From Aulosira sp. FACHB-615 (GTDB lineage: Bacteria; Cyanobacteriota; Cyanobacteriia; Cyanobacteriales; Nostocaceae), in contig NZ_JACJSE010000004.1 of assembly GCF_014698045.1 (NCBI RefSeq), positions 248,001-312,000 of the forward strand: 64,000 nucleotides of DNA. The letters run 5' to 3'. The position numbers were made by a program, and so were the translations under genes. Below are positions 35,797 to 45,255 of the stretch, one piece after another. The notes under the pieces were generated by a model that was given only the letters and a program-made list of their open reading frames with translations, was not told the DNA's origin and did no database searches. Position 1 is the stretch's first letter; each line of letters begins with the position of its first letter.

Positions 35797-36702
35797 TTAT
35801 TGAAAAATCTGTGTTCGCCAGGGTACAGGGTCAACAGATTGGCCATTGACATACAAGCCCCAGTGCAAGTGCGGCCCTGTAGACGCGCCAGTTGAACCAA
35901 CTGCGCCAATTAATTGACCAGCTTTCACAAAGTCGCCTTCCTTAACGTTAATGCGACTTAAATGTAACAATATGCTGGTTACTCCTTGACCGTGATCAAT
36001 CCCGACTACATTGCCATGAACTCGGAAGCCTTGTGAAACTGTACCCACTAAAGCAACTCTTCCAGATGCTGGGGCGGTTACAGGTGATCCTGCGGCTCCG
36101 GCGTAGTCTACACCCCGATGATAATAATCCTTTGCAAATTTACCATTATAGTAACGACGTACGCCATAGATTGTACTAATCCGGGCTTTGCTGGGTGCGA
36201 GGAATTTGCCGTCCCAATATTTTTCAGGGGTTTGCAAAGCTTTGAAGGCAGCGACACGCTTGAGTTCATGTTCGGTGGCTCCATCGGCGGATTTCCCTGG
36301 TGGGAGGGTGATGCGTTGTATGGGAAATTTGCGCGATCGCAATTTGACTGTTAAATTCTTAACTTGACCATCTCCCGCAATTTTTAAGGTTCGATTTCCT
36401 GCTGTTTCTAGGGGAGTGGTGGGAATGAAGGCTCGATATTTGTTTGGTGCAACAGCAAAGGCTGGGTAAGTTTTCTCACCTACTACTACTGTTGGTTGCT
36501 GATTATTTTCTTGGGTGACATCAATCATTACCGACAGGGTGTCTCCCAACTGGGGATTACTCGGAGATAACTGTACTTGTAAAGCTGCTGCTGGTAATGC
36601 CAATCCCAGAGGTAAAGAGATAAATATCCCGTAGAAAAGATTTTTTGTGTGGCGAGTTACTAGCCGACTCTGAGAACTTTTAGTATGATTCTCGATAATC
36701 AT
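35797..36702 (-). CDS. M23-family peptidase (LytM/EnvC type)
   Basis: A 301-residue exported zinc peptidase or activator. A hydrophobic amino segment (NLFYGIFISLPLGLALPAAA, residues 21-40) is a signal peptide or anchor. An Ig-like region follows, then the M23 domain from about 185. Its metal motifs are HRGVDYAG (HxxxD) and HLHWGLYVNG (HxH). The intact ligands suggest an active endopeptidase cutting peptide stems of peptidoglycan. IDHGQGVTSILLHLSRINVK is the standard central strand. It might act with the L,D-transpeptidase 730 bases away, but they are on opposite strands. Confidence 0.87.
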   Translation of the reverse strand: MIIENHTKSSQSRLVTRHTKNLFYGIFISLPLGLALPAAALQVQLSPSNPQLGDTLSVMIDVTQENNQQPTVVVGEKTYPAFAVAPNKYRAFIPTTPLETAGNRTLKIAGDGQVKNLTVKLRSRKFPIQRITLPPGKSADGATEHELKRVAAFKALQTPEKYWDGKFLAPSKARISTIYGVRRYYNGKFAKDYYHRGVDYAGAAGSPVTAPASGRVALVGTVSQGFRVHGNVVGIDHGQGVTSILLHLSRINVKEGDFVKAGQLIGAVGSTGASTGPHLHWGLYVNGQSVDPVPWRTQIFQ

Positions 36703-37026
36703 AGAAATATAATATAATTCCTTTCTTTTGTGAACATCTAGCCTAAATGATCATTGCTAGGGCTTTGTCCGCAATGTAATTATTTTTGAACACCATAATA
36801 TTATGTCAATAAACATTCTAATGAATAAGCTATACCGATTTGGATGCGATCGCCAATAATCATCATTTGTTTCCATGAAATACTCTAGGCAGTCAAGCAA
36901 ACAATAAGCTAAAACATGGTTAAGCGTTGTTGTTGCCAACCCTTGTTTTGCCGATACATTATAGTGTCCTAAGATTGATTACTCAAATAGAAGTTGTATC
37001 AAAAATTATTAAAGTGGTTATCAAAA
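36703..37026. other. Intergenic region, nothing seen
   Basis: A 324-base AT-rich gap. A 60-codon minus-strand frame (36757-36939) has no domain or ribosome site and is probably chance. Confidence 0.5.
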
Positions 37027-37986
37027 TCAACTAAACCACAAAAGCCACAAAGGCAGTGCTATAAATAAGCCAATAAATGTCAAGGCAATACTGCTGGCTA
37101 ATAAGTTGCGATCTAAATCATAAACTTCTGCCAAAATTAATACAGAAAGACCAGTAGGTGTACCGGACATTAACACTAGTACTAAACGTTGTTCACCAGT
37201 TACACCAAAAAAGGTGGCGATCAATCCCACTAATACAGGTACAATAAAGACTTTCAGGACGCTGGCAATAGAAGCAATTTTAATACTTTTCCAGCCTGTA
37301 ATTGTACCTAAACGCAGACCGACGAGTAACAAAGCCAAGGCGATGACTACCCAAACAGCTTGTTCTAATCCTGACTCAACAACTGCTGGTAATTGGATAA
37401 ATTGAGTACTCAAGCCCAGAAAAAATGTCCACAAGCTAGGAACTGTAATTAAATCGCGTAGCTGAGTCCACCAGTGCTGATTGATTGTGCTTTTACCAAA
37501 ATAGCTGGCAATTAAGACTGCTATACCATAAGTGCCGATGACGTTGTTGGTAACGCTGAATAATACTGCCCAGTCGTTGTTGGCTGGACTAGTAAGGACT
37601 TGGGTGAGGGTGAGTCCAACAAAACCAGTATTCCCTAAAATGGTAGCGAGAATAAAACTGCCTAAACTAGCTTGCATCAATGGCATGTCCACGGCTGATT
37701 CTGAGGCTGGCTGTTGATGATGTCGGAACCACCGTATAGCTTGCCAAATCAACAATGCTAAAACCAAACTCAGCAGTAATACTGCAACTGCAACTCCAGG
37801 GATGAGGAAGCCGTGAGATAAATCAGTATGACGTGCTAAAACAAAAAGTTGTAATGGCACTCCCACCCAATACAAGCTGTTCCCCAGCCACTTGAGAAAA
37901 TTATCTGAAGTTAATCGAGAACCTAATAATCCTATCCCAATCCACAGGAAAAGCGGGGTGTAAGCATGAATCAAACTTTCAATCAT
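37027..37986 (-). CDS. AEC-family permease
   Basis: A 320-residue inner-membrane protein with about ten helices, of the auxin efflux carrier (Mem_trans) superfamily. The family includes bacterial malonate and malate carriers. I start at the ATG at 37986 (MIESLIHAYTPLFLWIGIGL); a longer frame to 38058 would include a repeat-derived leader. Features are FILATILGNTGFVGLTLTQV (the asparagine-containing broken helix), GTYGIAVLIASYFG, and LVLMSGTPTGLSVLILAEVY at the second crossing. The substrate cannot be inferred from the sequence or neighbours. Confidence 0.82.
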   Translation of the reverse strand: MIESLIHAYTPLFLWIGIGLLGSRLTSDNFLKWLGNSLYWVGVPLQLFVLARHTDLSHGFLIPGVAVAVLLLSLVLALLIWQAIRWFRHHQQPASESAVDMPLMQASLGSFILATILGNTGFVGLTLTQVLTSPANNDWAVLFSVTNNVIGTYGIAVLIASYFGKSTINQHWWTQLRDLITVPSLWTFFLGLSTQFIQLPAVVESGLEQAVWVVIALALLLVGLRLGTITGWKSIKIASIASVLKVFIVPVLVGLIATFFGVTGEQRLVLVLMSGTPTGLSVLILAEVYDLDRNLLASSIALTFIGLFIALPLWLLWFS

Positions 37987-38103
37987 GATAGAGTGGCACC
38001 TTGGTTGAGGTGTCAAGAAATTGTGGATTTTGGATTGAATCTCAAATCTAAAATTCAAAATCTAAAATTCAGCACAGCCTCTTACATTATCATTTAACGC
38101 GAT

Positions 38104-38269
38104 GTGCGACTTATTCTTGAAACCCCTCTCCAAACCTCTCACGCCAGTCGCTACAACGGAGGGAACCTCCGCAACGCGCTGGCTCCCCGAAACGGAGAGA
38201 GGCTTTGAATCTTGCTCCCCTTCCCTGGTAGGGAAGGGGTTGGGGGTTAGGTTTGAGAGAAAGTCGCAC
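38104..38269. repeat. MITE-like element with inverted GTGCGACTT ends
   Basis: GTGCGACTTATTCTTGAAAC at the left is mirrored by GTTTGAGAGAAAGTCGCAC at the right. Inside is the GCTACAACGGAGGGAACCTC block and a CCCTTCCCTGGTAGGGAAGG hairpin. It is 166 bases long and lies between gcvP and the AEC gene. Such blocks occur in many copies in Nostoc-type genomes. Confidence 0.65.
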
Positions 38270-38279
38270 ACGGCGTTAT

Positions 38280-41198
38280 TTATTCTGCGTAGGCCTCCAT
38301 TGGTAAACAAGCACAGACAAAGTTTTTGTCGCCAAAAGCAGCATCAATACGACCGACAGTAGGCCAGAATTTTGCATCGCGCGTCCAAGGTGCGGGGTAG
38401 GCGGCTTGTTCGCGGGAATAGGGATGAGTCCATTCGCCAGCGATGAGACTTTCGGCGGTGTGGGGTGCGTTTTTCAAAAGATTATCTTCAATATCCATTT
38501 TGCCTGATTCAATTTCGGCAATTTCTTGACGAATAGCAATCAAAGCATCACAAAAACGGTCTAATTCTGCTTTTGATTCGCTTTCTGTGGGTTCTACCAT
38601 GATAGTTCCCGCCACAGGCCAGGAGACTGTCGGCGCATGGAAACCATAGTCCATTAATCGTTTAGCAACATCATCGATATCGATGTTGGCGGATTTTTTG
38701 AGCGATCGCAAATCTAAAATACATTCATGGGCAACTAAGTTATTTTTACCTTTGTACAACACTGGATAGTAGTTTTCTAGTCGCTTGGCAATGTAGTTAG
38801 CATTCAAAATTGCCACTTTCGTTGCTTGGGTTAAACCAGCCGCCCCCATCATGGCAATATACATCCAAGAAATGACTAAGATGCTGGCACTACCCCAAGG
38901 TGCGGCGGCGACTGCGCCTGTTGAGTGGGGAGTGGGGAGTGGGGAGTGGGGAGTGGGTTTATTTATGGGAACTACGGCGTGTCCGGGGAGGAAGGGTACG
39001 AGATGGGATGCGACACCAATTGGCCCCATACCAGGGCCACCGCCACCGTGAGGAATACAGAAGGTTTTGTGCAAATTCAAGTGACAAACATCTGCACCAA
39101 TATCGCCGGGACGACACAACCCGACTTGGGCGTTCATGTTTGCCCCATCCATGTATACTTGTCCACCGTGACGGTGTATAACTTGACAAATTTCTTGAAT
39201 GGCTTCCTCAAATACACCGTGAGTTGAAGGATATGTCACCATCAACGCCGCCAGTTCACTACTGTGCTTTTCGGCTTTGGCTTTGAGGTCTTCTACATCA
39301 ATATTACCGTCAGCATCACAGGCAACGGCTACGACTTTCATCCCACACATCACCGCACTTGCTGGGTTGGTTCCATGCGCGGAGGTGGGAATTAAACAGA
39401 TGTTGCGGTGTGCTTCGCCGCGACTAGCATGATATTCATGAATGACCAACAGTCCGGCGTATTCTCCTTGGGAACCTGCATTTGGTTGTAAAGAAATTCC
39501 CGCAAACCCAGTAATTTCCGCTAACCACGCTTCAAGTTGCTGAAACAGAATTTGATAACCGCGTGTTTGTGATGGTGGTGCAAAGGGGTGTATCTTGCCA
39601 AATTCCTCCCAACTCACCGGAATCATTTCGGCGGTTGCGTTTAGTTTCATGGTACAAGAACCCAAAGGAATCATCGATGTTGTTAGGGATAAATCCTTGG
39701 TTTCTAGTTTGTGCAGATAACGTAACAACTCTGTTTCGGAGTGATAGCGGTTAAATACGGGATGGGTGAGGTAGCTGCTTTGACGGCGTGGCAAAATATC
39801 GGTAGTGGAATTTGTTAATTCTTCTACAGAGAAAGATAATTCATCTTGACCAGCGAAAATCTGCCACAGGTCGATTAAATCTTCTGCTGTAGTTGTCTCA
39901 TCTAAAGATATACCAACAGCAGTCTCATCAAAAATTCGTAAGTTGATATTCCTACCTTGGCAACCTGCAAGAATAGTTTCGAGGTTTTGTGTACCTAACT
40001 CTACTCGTAACGTATCAAATACATTTTCTGAACTAATTTTGTAACCCAGACGCTTTAAGCCTGCTGCCAAAATTACAGTTAACTGGTGAATATTTTCGGC
40101 AATATTCTTCAGTCCCTCTGGCCCGTGATACACGGCGTACATACCAGCCATTACCGCCAATAGTACCTGGGCGGTACAAATATTACTGGTGGCTTTTTCT
40201 CTGCGGATGTGTTGTTCGCGGGTTTGCAGTGCTAGACGTAATGCAGGCTTACCGTTGACATCTCTAGATAACCCAACAATGCGCCCTGGAACTTGGCGTT
40301 TATACTCTTCTTTGGTGGCAAAGTAAGCAGCATGAGGGCCGCCAAACCCCAAGGGAATACCAAAGCGTTGAGTACTACCTACAGCAATGTCCGCACCAAA
40401 TTCACCGGGCGGGGTGAGTAAAGTTAAGCTGAGGGGGTCGGCGGCGACTGTAACTAACGCCCCGACTGTATGGGCTTTTTCGATAAAGGCGCGATAGTCG
40501 TAGATAGTGCCATCGGTGGCTGGGTATTGCAAGACTGCGCCAAAAATCGGTTCAGCAAAATCAAAAGTTTGATGGTCGCCGATAATAATATTGATTCCTA
40601 GAGGTTTTGCTCGTGTTTGTAAGACATCAATGGTTTGGGGATGACAGTCACGGGAAACAAAATAGCTATGGGCTTTCGTTTTGCTGACACCATAACTCAG
40701 ACTCATGGCTTCGGCGGCGGCGGTGGCTTCATCGAGTAAGGAAGCGTTGGCAATTTCCAAACCTGTTAAGTCAATAATCATAGTTTGGAAATTCAGCAGT
40801 GCTTCTAACCGTCCTTGGGCAATTTCGGGCTGATAGGGGGTGTATGCAGTGTACCAACCAGGATTTTCTAAGATATTACGACCAATTACAGGCGGGGTAA
40901 CGCAGTCGTAATATCCCATACCGATGTAGGAACGACACACTTGATTTTTAGCCGCAATGTTTTTTAACTTTGCTAAGGCGGCATATTCACTTTGTGCGTC
41001 GGGTAATTGTAGTGTTTGCTGCGATCGGATGGCTTGTGGTACTGTGCGATCGATGAGTTCGTCTAGGCTGGCAAAACCCAGAACTTCCAACATTTGCTGA
41101 ATGTCTTTGGTGTTGGGGCCTATATGTCGTTCTAAAAAATTAGAGTACGCTGTATTTTCAGGAAGGGTAGACTGGGTTTGAGGGGCATGGAATACCAC
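38280..41198 (-). CDS. gcvP: Glycine dehydrogenase (decarboxylating), P-protein
   Basis: A 972-residue PLP enzyme of the glycine cleavage system, essential in photorespiratory glycine use. It decarboxylates glycine and passes the aminomethyl group to GcvH. The amino half begins FLERHIGPNTKDIQQMLEVL; the PLP Lys is in HLNLHKTFCIPHGGGGPGMG. Directly after this, between LPGHAVVPINK and TGAVAAAPWGSASIL, lies a 12-residue insert (PTPHSPLPTPHS). It is encoded by five tandem GAGTGGG heptamers (38923-38957, plus-strand sense), an intergenic-type repeat placed in frame. The rest is normal in length. The gene order gcvT-gcvH-gcvP on one strand suggests co-regulation, although the gaps of 150-160 bases are long. 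Confidence 0.95.
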   Translation of the reverse strand: MVFHAPQTQSTLPENTAYSNFLERHIGPNTKDIQQMLEVLGFASLDELIDRTVPQAIRSQQTLQLPDAQSEYAALAKLKNIAAKNQVCRSYIGMGYYDCVTPPVIGRNILENPGWYTAYTPYQPEIAQGRLEALLNFQTMIIDLTGLEIANASLLDEATAAAEAMSLSYGVSKTKAHSYFVSRDCHPQTIDVLQTRAKPLGINIIIGDHQTFDFAEPIFGAVLQYPATDGTIYDYRAFIEKAHTVGALVTVAADPLSLTLLTPPGEFGADIAVGSTQRFGIPLGFGGPHAAYFATKEEYKRQVPGRIVGLSRDVNGKPALRLALQTREQHIRREKATSNICTAQVLLAVMAGMYAVYHGPEGLKNIAENIHQLTVILAAGLKRLGYKISSENVFDTLRVELGTQNLETILAGCQGRNINLRIFDETAVGISLDETTTAEDLIDLWQIFAGQDELSFSVEELTNSTTDILPRRQSSYLTHPVFNRYHSETELLRYLHKLETKDLSLTTSMIPLGSCTMKLNATAEMIPVSWEEFGKIHPFAPPSQTRGYQILFQQLEAWLAEITGFAGISLQPNAGSQGEYAGLLVIHEYHASRGEAHRNICLIPTSAHGTNPASAVMCGMKVVAVACDADGNIDVEDLKAKAEKHSSELAALMVTYPSTHGVFEEAIQEICQVIHRHGGQVYMDGANMNAQVGLCRPGDIGADVCHLNLHKTFCIPHGGGGPGMGPIGVASHLVPFLPGHAVVPINKPTPHSPLPTPHSTGAVAAAPWGSASILVISWMYIAMMGAAGLTQATKVAILNANYIAKRLENYYPVLYKGKNNLVAHECILDLRSLKKSANIDIDDVAKRLMDYGFHAPTVSWPVAGTIMVEPTESESKAELDRFCDALIAIRQEIAEIESGKMDIEDNLLKNAPHTAESLIAGEWTHPYSREQAAYPAPWTRDAKFWPTVGRIDAAFGDKNFVCACLPMEAYAE
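38923..38957. repeat. Five GAGTGGG heptamers inside gcvP
   Basis: Five perfect tandem heptamers, the same family as the intergenic repeats at 12188, 22568 and 26780. Here they are translated as Pro/Thr/His/Ser/Leu residues of the P-protein. Confidence 0.9.
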
Positions 41199-41270
41199 AA
41201 ATCGAACTCCGGACGCAACTATTTAATATTTTGCAATAAAAAATACTTTTAACAAGTCGGCGGTAAATAA

Positions 41271-41357
41271 AAAAGATGAAGGATGAAGGCTGAAATTACT
41301 CTGCGATAAGCCACCCAAAGGGTGTCTGCATACTTCACACTTCATACTTCACACTTT
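41271..41357. repeat. GATGAAG / ACTTCAC short tandem repeats
   Basis: GATGAAGGATGAAGG near the gcvP side and CTTCACACTTCATACTTCAC near the gcvH stop; the two halves are roughly inverted. Similar repeats lie at 43051-43112. Confidence 0.55.
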
Positions 41358-41747
41358 TTACTCTTGTCCTTCTACCAGTGCGCTGTACTGACTGGCAGTT
41401 AAGGCATCATCTAGTTCACTGGGGTCATCAACACGTATTTTCAGTAACCAACCTTCGCCATAAGGGTCATCGTTCAGTAGTTCGGGATCATCAGCCACAA
41501 CAGGGTTAATTTCTACCACTGTACCGGTTACGGGTGAAAAAACTTCTCCAACGGCTTTGACTGATTCAATTGTGCCTAATTCATCACCCTTAGCAAAAAG
41601 TTGACCAATCTCTGGCAGTTCTACAAATACAATTTCCCCTAATTCTCTGGCGGCAAATTCGGTAATGCCAATGGTAGCAATGTCACCATCTAGCCGTACG
41701 TATTCATGGCTATCCTGGTATTTTAAATCATCAGGATATTGAGACAT
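41358..41747 (-). CDS. gcvH: Glycine cleavage system H-protein
   Basis: A 129-residue lipoyl carrier that moves the aminomethyl group between P-, T- and L-proteins. The lipoylation site is Lys64 in GTIESVKAVGEVFSPVTGTV, the strict family motif. YVRLDGDIATIGITEFAARE and EGWLLKIRVDD are also standard. The ATG at 41747 follows a GGAGGG ribosome site. It is encoded between gcvT and gcvP. Confidence 0.96.
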   Translation of the reverse strand: MSQYPDDLKYQDSHEYVRLDGDIATIGITEFAARELGEIVFVELPEIGQLFAKGDELGTIESVKAVGEVFSPVTGTVVEINPVVADDPELLNDDPYGEGWLLKIRVDDPSELDDALTASQYSALVEGQE

Positions 41748-41896
41748 ATCACTTACCCTCCAATTATCACTAAAATTATTGTTCTCACAGTAATGCTGGT
41801 CATATTTAATAATCAGGTTTACTGTAGCTTGAGTAGTTCACAACACATTATTCCTTAAAAAGCAGCGAAGGATGAAGTAAAAAATGTGATGTTACT

Positions 41897-43012
41897 TTAT
41901 CCTTTTGTTTTTGACCGATAAAAGGGGCGTTTGACTACTACTGCGGGGTAGGCTTTACCGCGAATTTCCACTTCTAGCTGTTGACCAACCTTTGCTATTT
42001 TGCTGGGAATATATGCTAAAGCAACAGGATAACCTAGTGTGGGAGATATCGTCCCACTGGTAACTTCTCCTACAACTTGACCTGCGGATAAAACTTGGTA
42101 GCCGTGACGGGCGATGTTACGTCCTTGCATTTGTAAACCTACGAGTCGGCGTTGCACTCCATTGGCTTTTTGCTGTTCTAAGACTGACCGACCAATAAAG
42201 TCGCCTTTAGTATCGAGGTGAACTAACCAGCCTAAACCTGCTTCTAGAGGTGTGATGTTATCGTCGATGTCTTGTCCATAAAGTGCCATTGCGGCTTCGA
42301 GGCGTAGGGTATCTCTAGCACCTAGTCCTGCGGGAACGACACCAGCATTGTAGAAATTACGCCATAATTCTATGCCTACTTCTGGGTCTACCATAATTTC
42401 AAAGCCATCTTCGCCGGTGTAACCTGTACGGGCGATAAAGGCTGGTTGACCGAGTATATTTGCTTGTAAATGACCAAAGGCTTTAATTGGTTGTAGGTCT
42501 TGTTCTACAAATGGCTGGAGATATTTCTCAGCTTGTGGCCCTTGCAAGGCAATTAAGACTTTTTCGGGTGAGAGGTCTTGAAATTGAATGTCATCTAAGT
42601 TGAGGTTTTGCAATAGCCAGGTTTTGTCTTTGGCTGTGGTTGCTGCATTAACAACGATCGCTACTTTTTCTTCACTTTGATAATAAACAATAATATCGTC
42701 AATGATTCCCCCTTGGGGATTTAACAATACTGTATATTGCGCTTGACCCGCTTGTAAGCGACTCAAGTCAGAAGGGACTAAACCCTGGAGTTGGTCAATG
42801 ACTTTTTTACCTTCCAAGGTGAATTTGCCCATGTGGGAGATATCAAACATCCCCGCAGCATTTCTCACAGCTTCGTGTTCGCTGGTAATACTGCTGTATT
42901 GTACAGGCATTTCCCAACCACCAAAGCTGGTGAAGCGGGCTTTAAGTTCTACACCCAGTTGATATAAAGGAGTTCGCGCCAAGGATGCGGCGATGTTTTC
43001 TTGATTAGCCAC
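41897..43012 (-). CDS. gcvT: Aminomethyltransferase, T-protein
   Basis: A 371-residue folate-dependent enzyme that releases ammonia from the H-protein-bound intermediate and makes 5,10-methylene-tetrahydrofolate. Visible blocks: LYQLGVELKARFTSFGGWEM, AGMFDISHMGKF, ARTGYTGEDGFEIMV and GLGARDTLRLEAAMALYGQD (folate and catalytic Asp region), then the OB-like end with GEVTSGTISPTLGYPVALAY. Its length and motifs are normal. It is first in the gcvT-gcvH-gcvP cluster. I found no glycine riboswitch in the 150 bases upstream. Confidence 0.95.
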   Translation of the reverse strand: MANQENIAASLARTPLYQLGVELKARFTSFGGWEMPVQYSSITSEHEAVRNAAGMFDISHMGKFTLEGKKVIDQLQGLVPSDLSRLQAGQAQYTVLLNPQGGIIDDIIVYYQSEEKVAIVVNAATTAKDKTWLLQNLNLDDIQFQDLSPEKVLIALQGPQAEKYLQPFVEQDLQPIKAFGHLQANILGQPAFIARTGYTGEDGFEIMVDPEVGIELWRNFYNAGVVPAGLGARDTLRLEAAMALYGQDIDDNITPLEAGLGWLVHLDTKGDFIGRSVLEQQKANGVQRRLVGLQMQGRNIARHGYQVLSAGQVVGEVTSGTISPTLGYPVALAYIPSKIAKVGQQLEVEIRGKAYPAVVVKRPFYRSKTKG

Positions 43013-43050
43013 AGGTAGTTATGCTCTTCAACTGCTATATATCCTAAGTC

Positions 43051-43112
43051 AAGGATGAAGCCTGAAGTCTGAAGTATAAAATTTCCGACTTCATACTTCA
43101 CCCTTCAGACTT
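43051..43112. repeat. CTGAAGT / ACTTCA-type inverted tandem repeat
   Basis: GGATGAAGCCTGAAGTCTGA faces CAGACTTTAACC-side copies of ACTTCA across a short centre. It lies between gcvT and the pentapeptide-repeat gene. Confidence 0.55.
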
Positions 43113-43163
43113 TAACCTAGTAATGTTATTTGTAGGAGTATTGAGTTTTGTTAAGAATAAGTT

Positions 43164-43658
43164 ATGAAAAATTGGCGCATACTAGCGAGTGTTGTTTTAG
43201 CAATGGCTTTATTGTTATTCCCCTTATCGGCGGAGGCTGCTAGTTCTTCGAGTATTACCCGTTCGGCTGGGGATGAAGTGATAGCAAAGGATTATTCTGG
43301 TCAAAGTTTAGTGGGTAGTGAGTTTACCAACGTTGATTTGGAGAATGCTAACTTTAGCAATGCTGACTTACGCGGCGGTGTGTTTAACGGCACTATCCTA
43401 GAAGGTGTAAATCTGCATGGTGTAGATTTTAGTAATGGTATAGCTTACTTGACTAGGTTCAAAAATGCTGATTTGACTGATGCAATTTTGACAGATGCGA
43501 TGATGCTGCGATCGACCTTTGATAATGTTGAGATTACAGGTGCAGATTTTACGAATGCCGTGTTAGACGGGACACAGGTGAAAAAACTCTGTGCTAAAGC
43601 TAGTGGTGTCAATTCTAAAACAGGTGTAGATACACGGGAGTCTTTGGGTTGTAGGTAA
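43164..43658 (+). CDS. Exported pentapeptide-repeat protein
   Basis: A 164-residue protein with a Sec signal peptide (ILASVVLAMALLLFPLSAEA, cut near residue 25), then about 16 pentapeptides of the A(D/N)LxX type (NVDLENANFSNADLRGGVFN, NADLTDAILTDAMML), forming a right-handed four-sided beta helix. A short Cys-containing tail follows (KKLCAKASGVNSKTG, SLGCR). Similar proteins lie in the thylakoid lumen or periplasm, and their biochemical role is unknown. The two end cysteines could form a disulfide that caps the helix. Confidence 0.85.
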   Translation: MKNWRILASVVLAMALLLFPLSAEAASSSSITRSAGDEVIAKDYSGQSLVGSEFTNVDLENANFSNADLRGGVFNGTILEGVNLHGVDFSNGIAYLTRFKNADLTDAILTDAMMLRSTFDNVEITGADFTNAVLDGTQVKKLCAKASGVNSKTGVDTRESLGCR

Positions 43659-43755
43659 ATTGATAAAAATAACCCTCCAGATATTTGGAAGGTTTTAATT
43701 GATGAAATTTTGAATACAGCAGTCATATTTGATTTGTGAAAGTCAAGAGGCTCAG

Positions 43756-43784
43756 ATCCCCGACTTCTTGAAAAAGTCGGGGAT
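43756..43784. terminator. Hairpin ATCCCCGACTT/AAGTCGGGGAT
   Basis: An 11-bp perfect stem with a seven-base loop, followed by ATTTTGG. It lies between convergent genes (pentapeptide + and DUF760 -). It is also a common Nostoc repeat, so it may be a mobile repeat used as a terminator. Confidence 0.6.
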
Positions 43785-43833
43785 ATTTTGGTTCACGAAG
43801 GGTTTAGGATTACTATATTAATCAGCAGAACAA

Positions 43834-44178
43834 TTACTCAGGATTTGTAGATTGTTCATCTGCTAAATGAAAAGTTTTTTCTATTTGCAGTCTTTGTTCG
43901 GCGTTACGTAAAAAATAGCCATCTACCATAGCTGAACCTAGTAATCTGCCTAATTCTTCGCGGTTAGTAGTAATCATAGTATTAAATCTGTCATGGGGCA
44001 AATTGCCTAAGATTGCCACAATTGTCTGTTGAATTAAGTGTAATACTTCTGGGGAATCTGGTTTAGATAGTTGGACAACTGTATCTCGATTGAGAGATTG
44101 TAGATATTGCCAAAACTGATTATTTTTAATATCTTCCGGCATAAAGTTGTCTGGCTGGTGAGGAGAAAGATTACTCAT
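43834..44178 (-). CDS. DUF760 family protein
   Basis: A 114-residue protein starting at the ATG at 44178 (MSNLSPHQPDNFMPEDIKNN). A longer frame to 44256 includes leader sequence. QFWQYLQSLNRDTVVQLSKP, the helix VLHLIQQTIVAILGNLP, and TTNREELGRLLGSAMVDGYF with RNAEQRLQIEK make the DUF760 pattern shared by cyanobacteria and plant chloroplasts. The function is not established. No membrane or signal segment is present. The Asn/Glu-rich tail is short. Confidence 0.78.
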   Translation of the reverse strand: MSNLSPHQPDNFMPEDIKNNQFWQYLQSLNRDTVVQLSKPDSPEVLHLIQQTIVAILGNLPHDRFNTMITTNREELGRLLGSAMVDGYFLRNAEQRLQIEKTFHLADEQSTNPE

Positions 44179-44256
44179 AGGATGATTTATTTTGTTGCGG
44201 CGATATCTTGAATTTATCAGATTTTTGCAATATATAGATTCAAAGTAACCGAACAT

Positions 44257-44606
44257 CTCATATCTGGTTTATTCTACTTCTGATAAATCTTGCTTGGCTA
44301 GAAAGAAGTAGGTTCTATGTAGGAATAAAAATATTATTTTCTATATATATGTATCAAAAATAACTAGTGATTTATTCTATAAAAATATAAATTTTTGACA
44401 AAATATAGGCAAATATCTAATTAATTTGATAACATCATAAAACCCTTATCAAATTGCTTAGGATACCAGTCGAAAAAATATCTTAGGCATCTATATTGCT
44501 TAATAGCTGGCAACTTGCTATAGCCTATTAGATTGTTGTTAAGTTTTCTCTTCAGAATCGCATCTATCTCTATTGACCGTTGCAAGTATTCAATTTGGAG
44601 ACAGAT
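44257..44606. other. Intergenic region, nothing specific seen
   Basis: A 350-base AT-rich gap between divergent genes. It holds the promoters of both, but I see no motif strong enough to name. Confidence 0.4.
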
Positions 44607-45032
44607 ATGAAAAAATTATTGCCATTGATCATCAGTAGCATTTTGTTAGTTGGTGCTGTTGGTTGTCAAGAAAATCATCAAGATGCTGCTAGAAGTTCTA
44701 CTAATAACCCAACTTCCCAAGCATCAGCAAAACCCGCTTCTCAAACTACAGATAAAACACCTAAAGATACAACTGAGAAAACAGCAGTAACTAAAAATAC
44801 TCCTGTAACTACAAAATCTGAGGGTGCATTAAAAAGTGAAGTTGTTAAAAAGCTGAAAGCCGAGTTACCAAATAATAAATTAGAGGTAGAAGCTAAAGCG
44901 GGGAATATCGTAATTAAAGGGACGGCGACATCGAATGCAGAGTTAAAAAAAGCTGAAAAATTAGTTAAGGAAGTCAAAGGTGTGAAGAGTGTCAAAGTAG
45001 AAGCGAAAGTGCTAATACCTAATAAGATTTAA
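44607..45032 (+). CDS. BON-domain lipoprotein
   Basis: A 141-residue envelope protein. GGAG eight bases before the ATG at 44607 decides the start (the frame is open from 44580). The amino end MKKLLPLIISSILLVGAVGC is a lipoprotein signal with the acceptor Cys20. A Thr/Lys/Ser-rich linker of about 50 residues follows, then a BON domain (LKSEVVKKLKAELPNNKLEV, GNIVIKGTATSNAELKKAEK, VKSVKVEAKV). BON domains bind membranes or attach to the wall and occur in osmotic-shock proteins such as OsmY. It is probably anchored in a membrane facing the periplasm. Confidence 0.82.
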   Translation: MKKLLPLIISSILLVGAVGCQENHQDAARSSTNNPTSQASAKPASQTTDKTPKDTTEKTAVTKNTPVTTKSEGALKSEVVKKLKAELPNNKLEVEAKAGNIVIKGTATSNAELKKAEKLVKEVKGVKSVKVEAKVLIPNKI

Positions 45033-45255
45033 CTTTAGCCTGTATGTAAACCCCTCAGACTGGAAGTCTGGGGCTATACAAACAAAGCCTGCCTATTGCG
45101 ATTGGCGCACCACGCAGGCTAATTATATTTAGTAGGAGAATTGAGCGTTTTGAGTAAGTCCTGGTAAAGAATCATTACCAGATTCAACTAATTTGCATTT
45201 GACAGGGATAATTACTGTATTTTATCCATCACAACTGATTTTTTGTGAGGGTGCT

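Noticed and set aside
43013..43163. Glycine riboswitch before gcvT
   Set aside because: The stretch is a tandem repeat and a short leader; no riboswitch core was seen.
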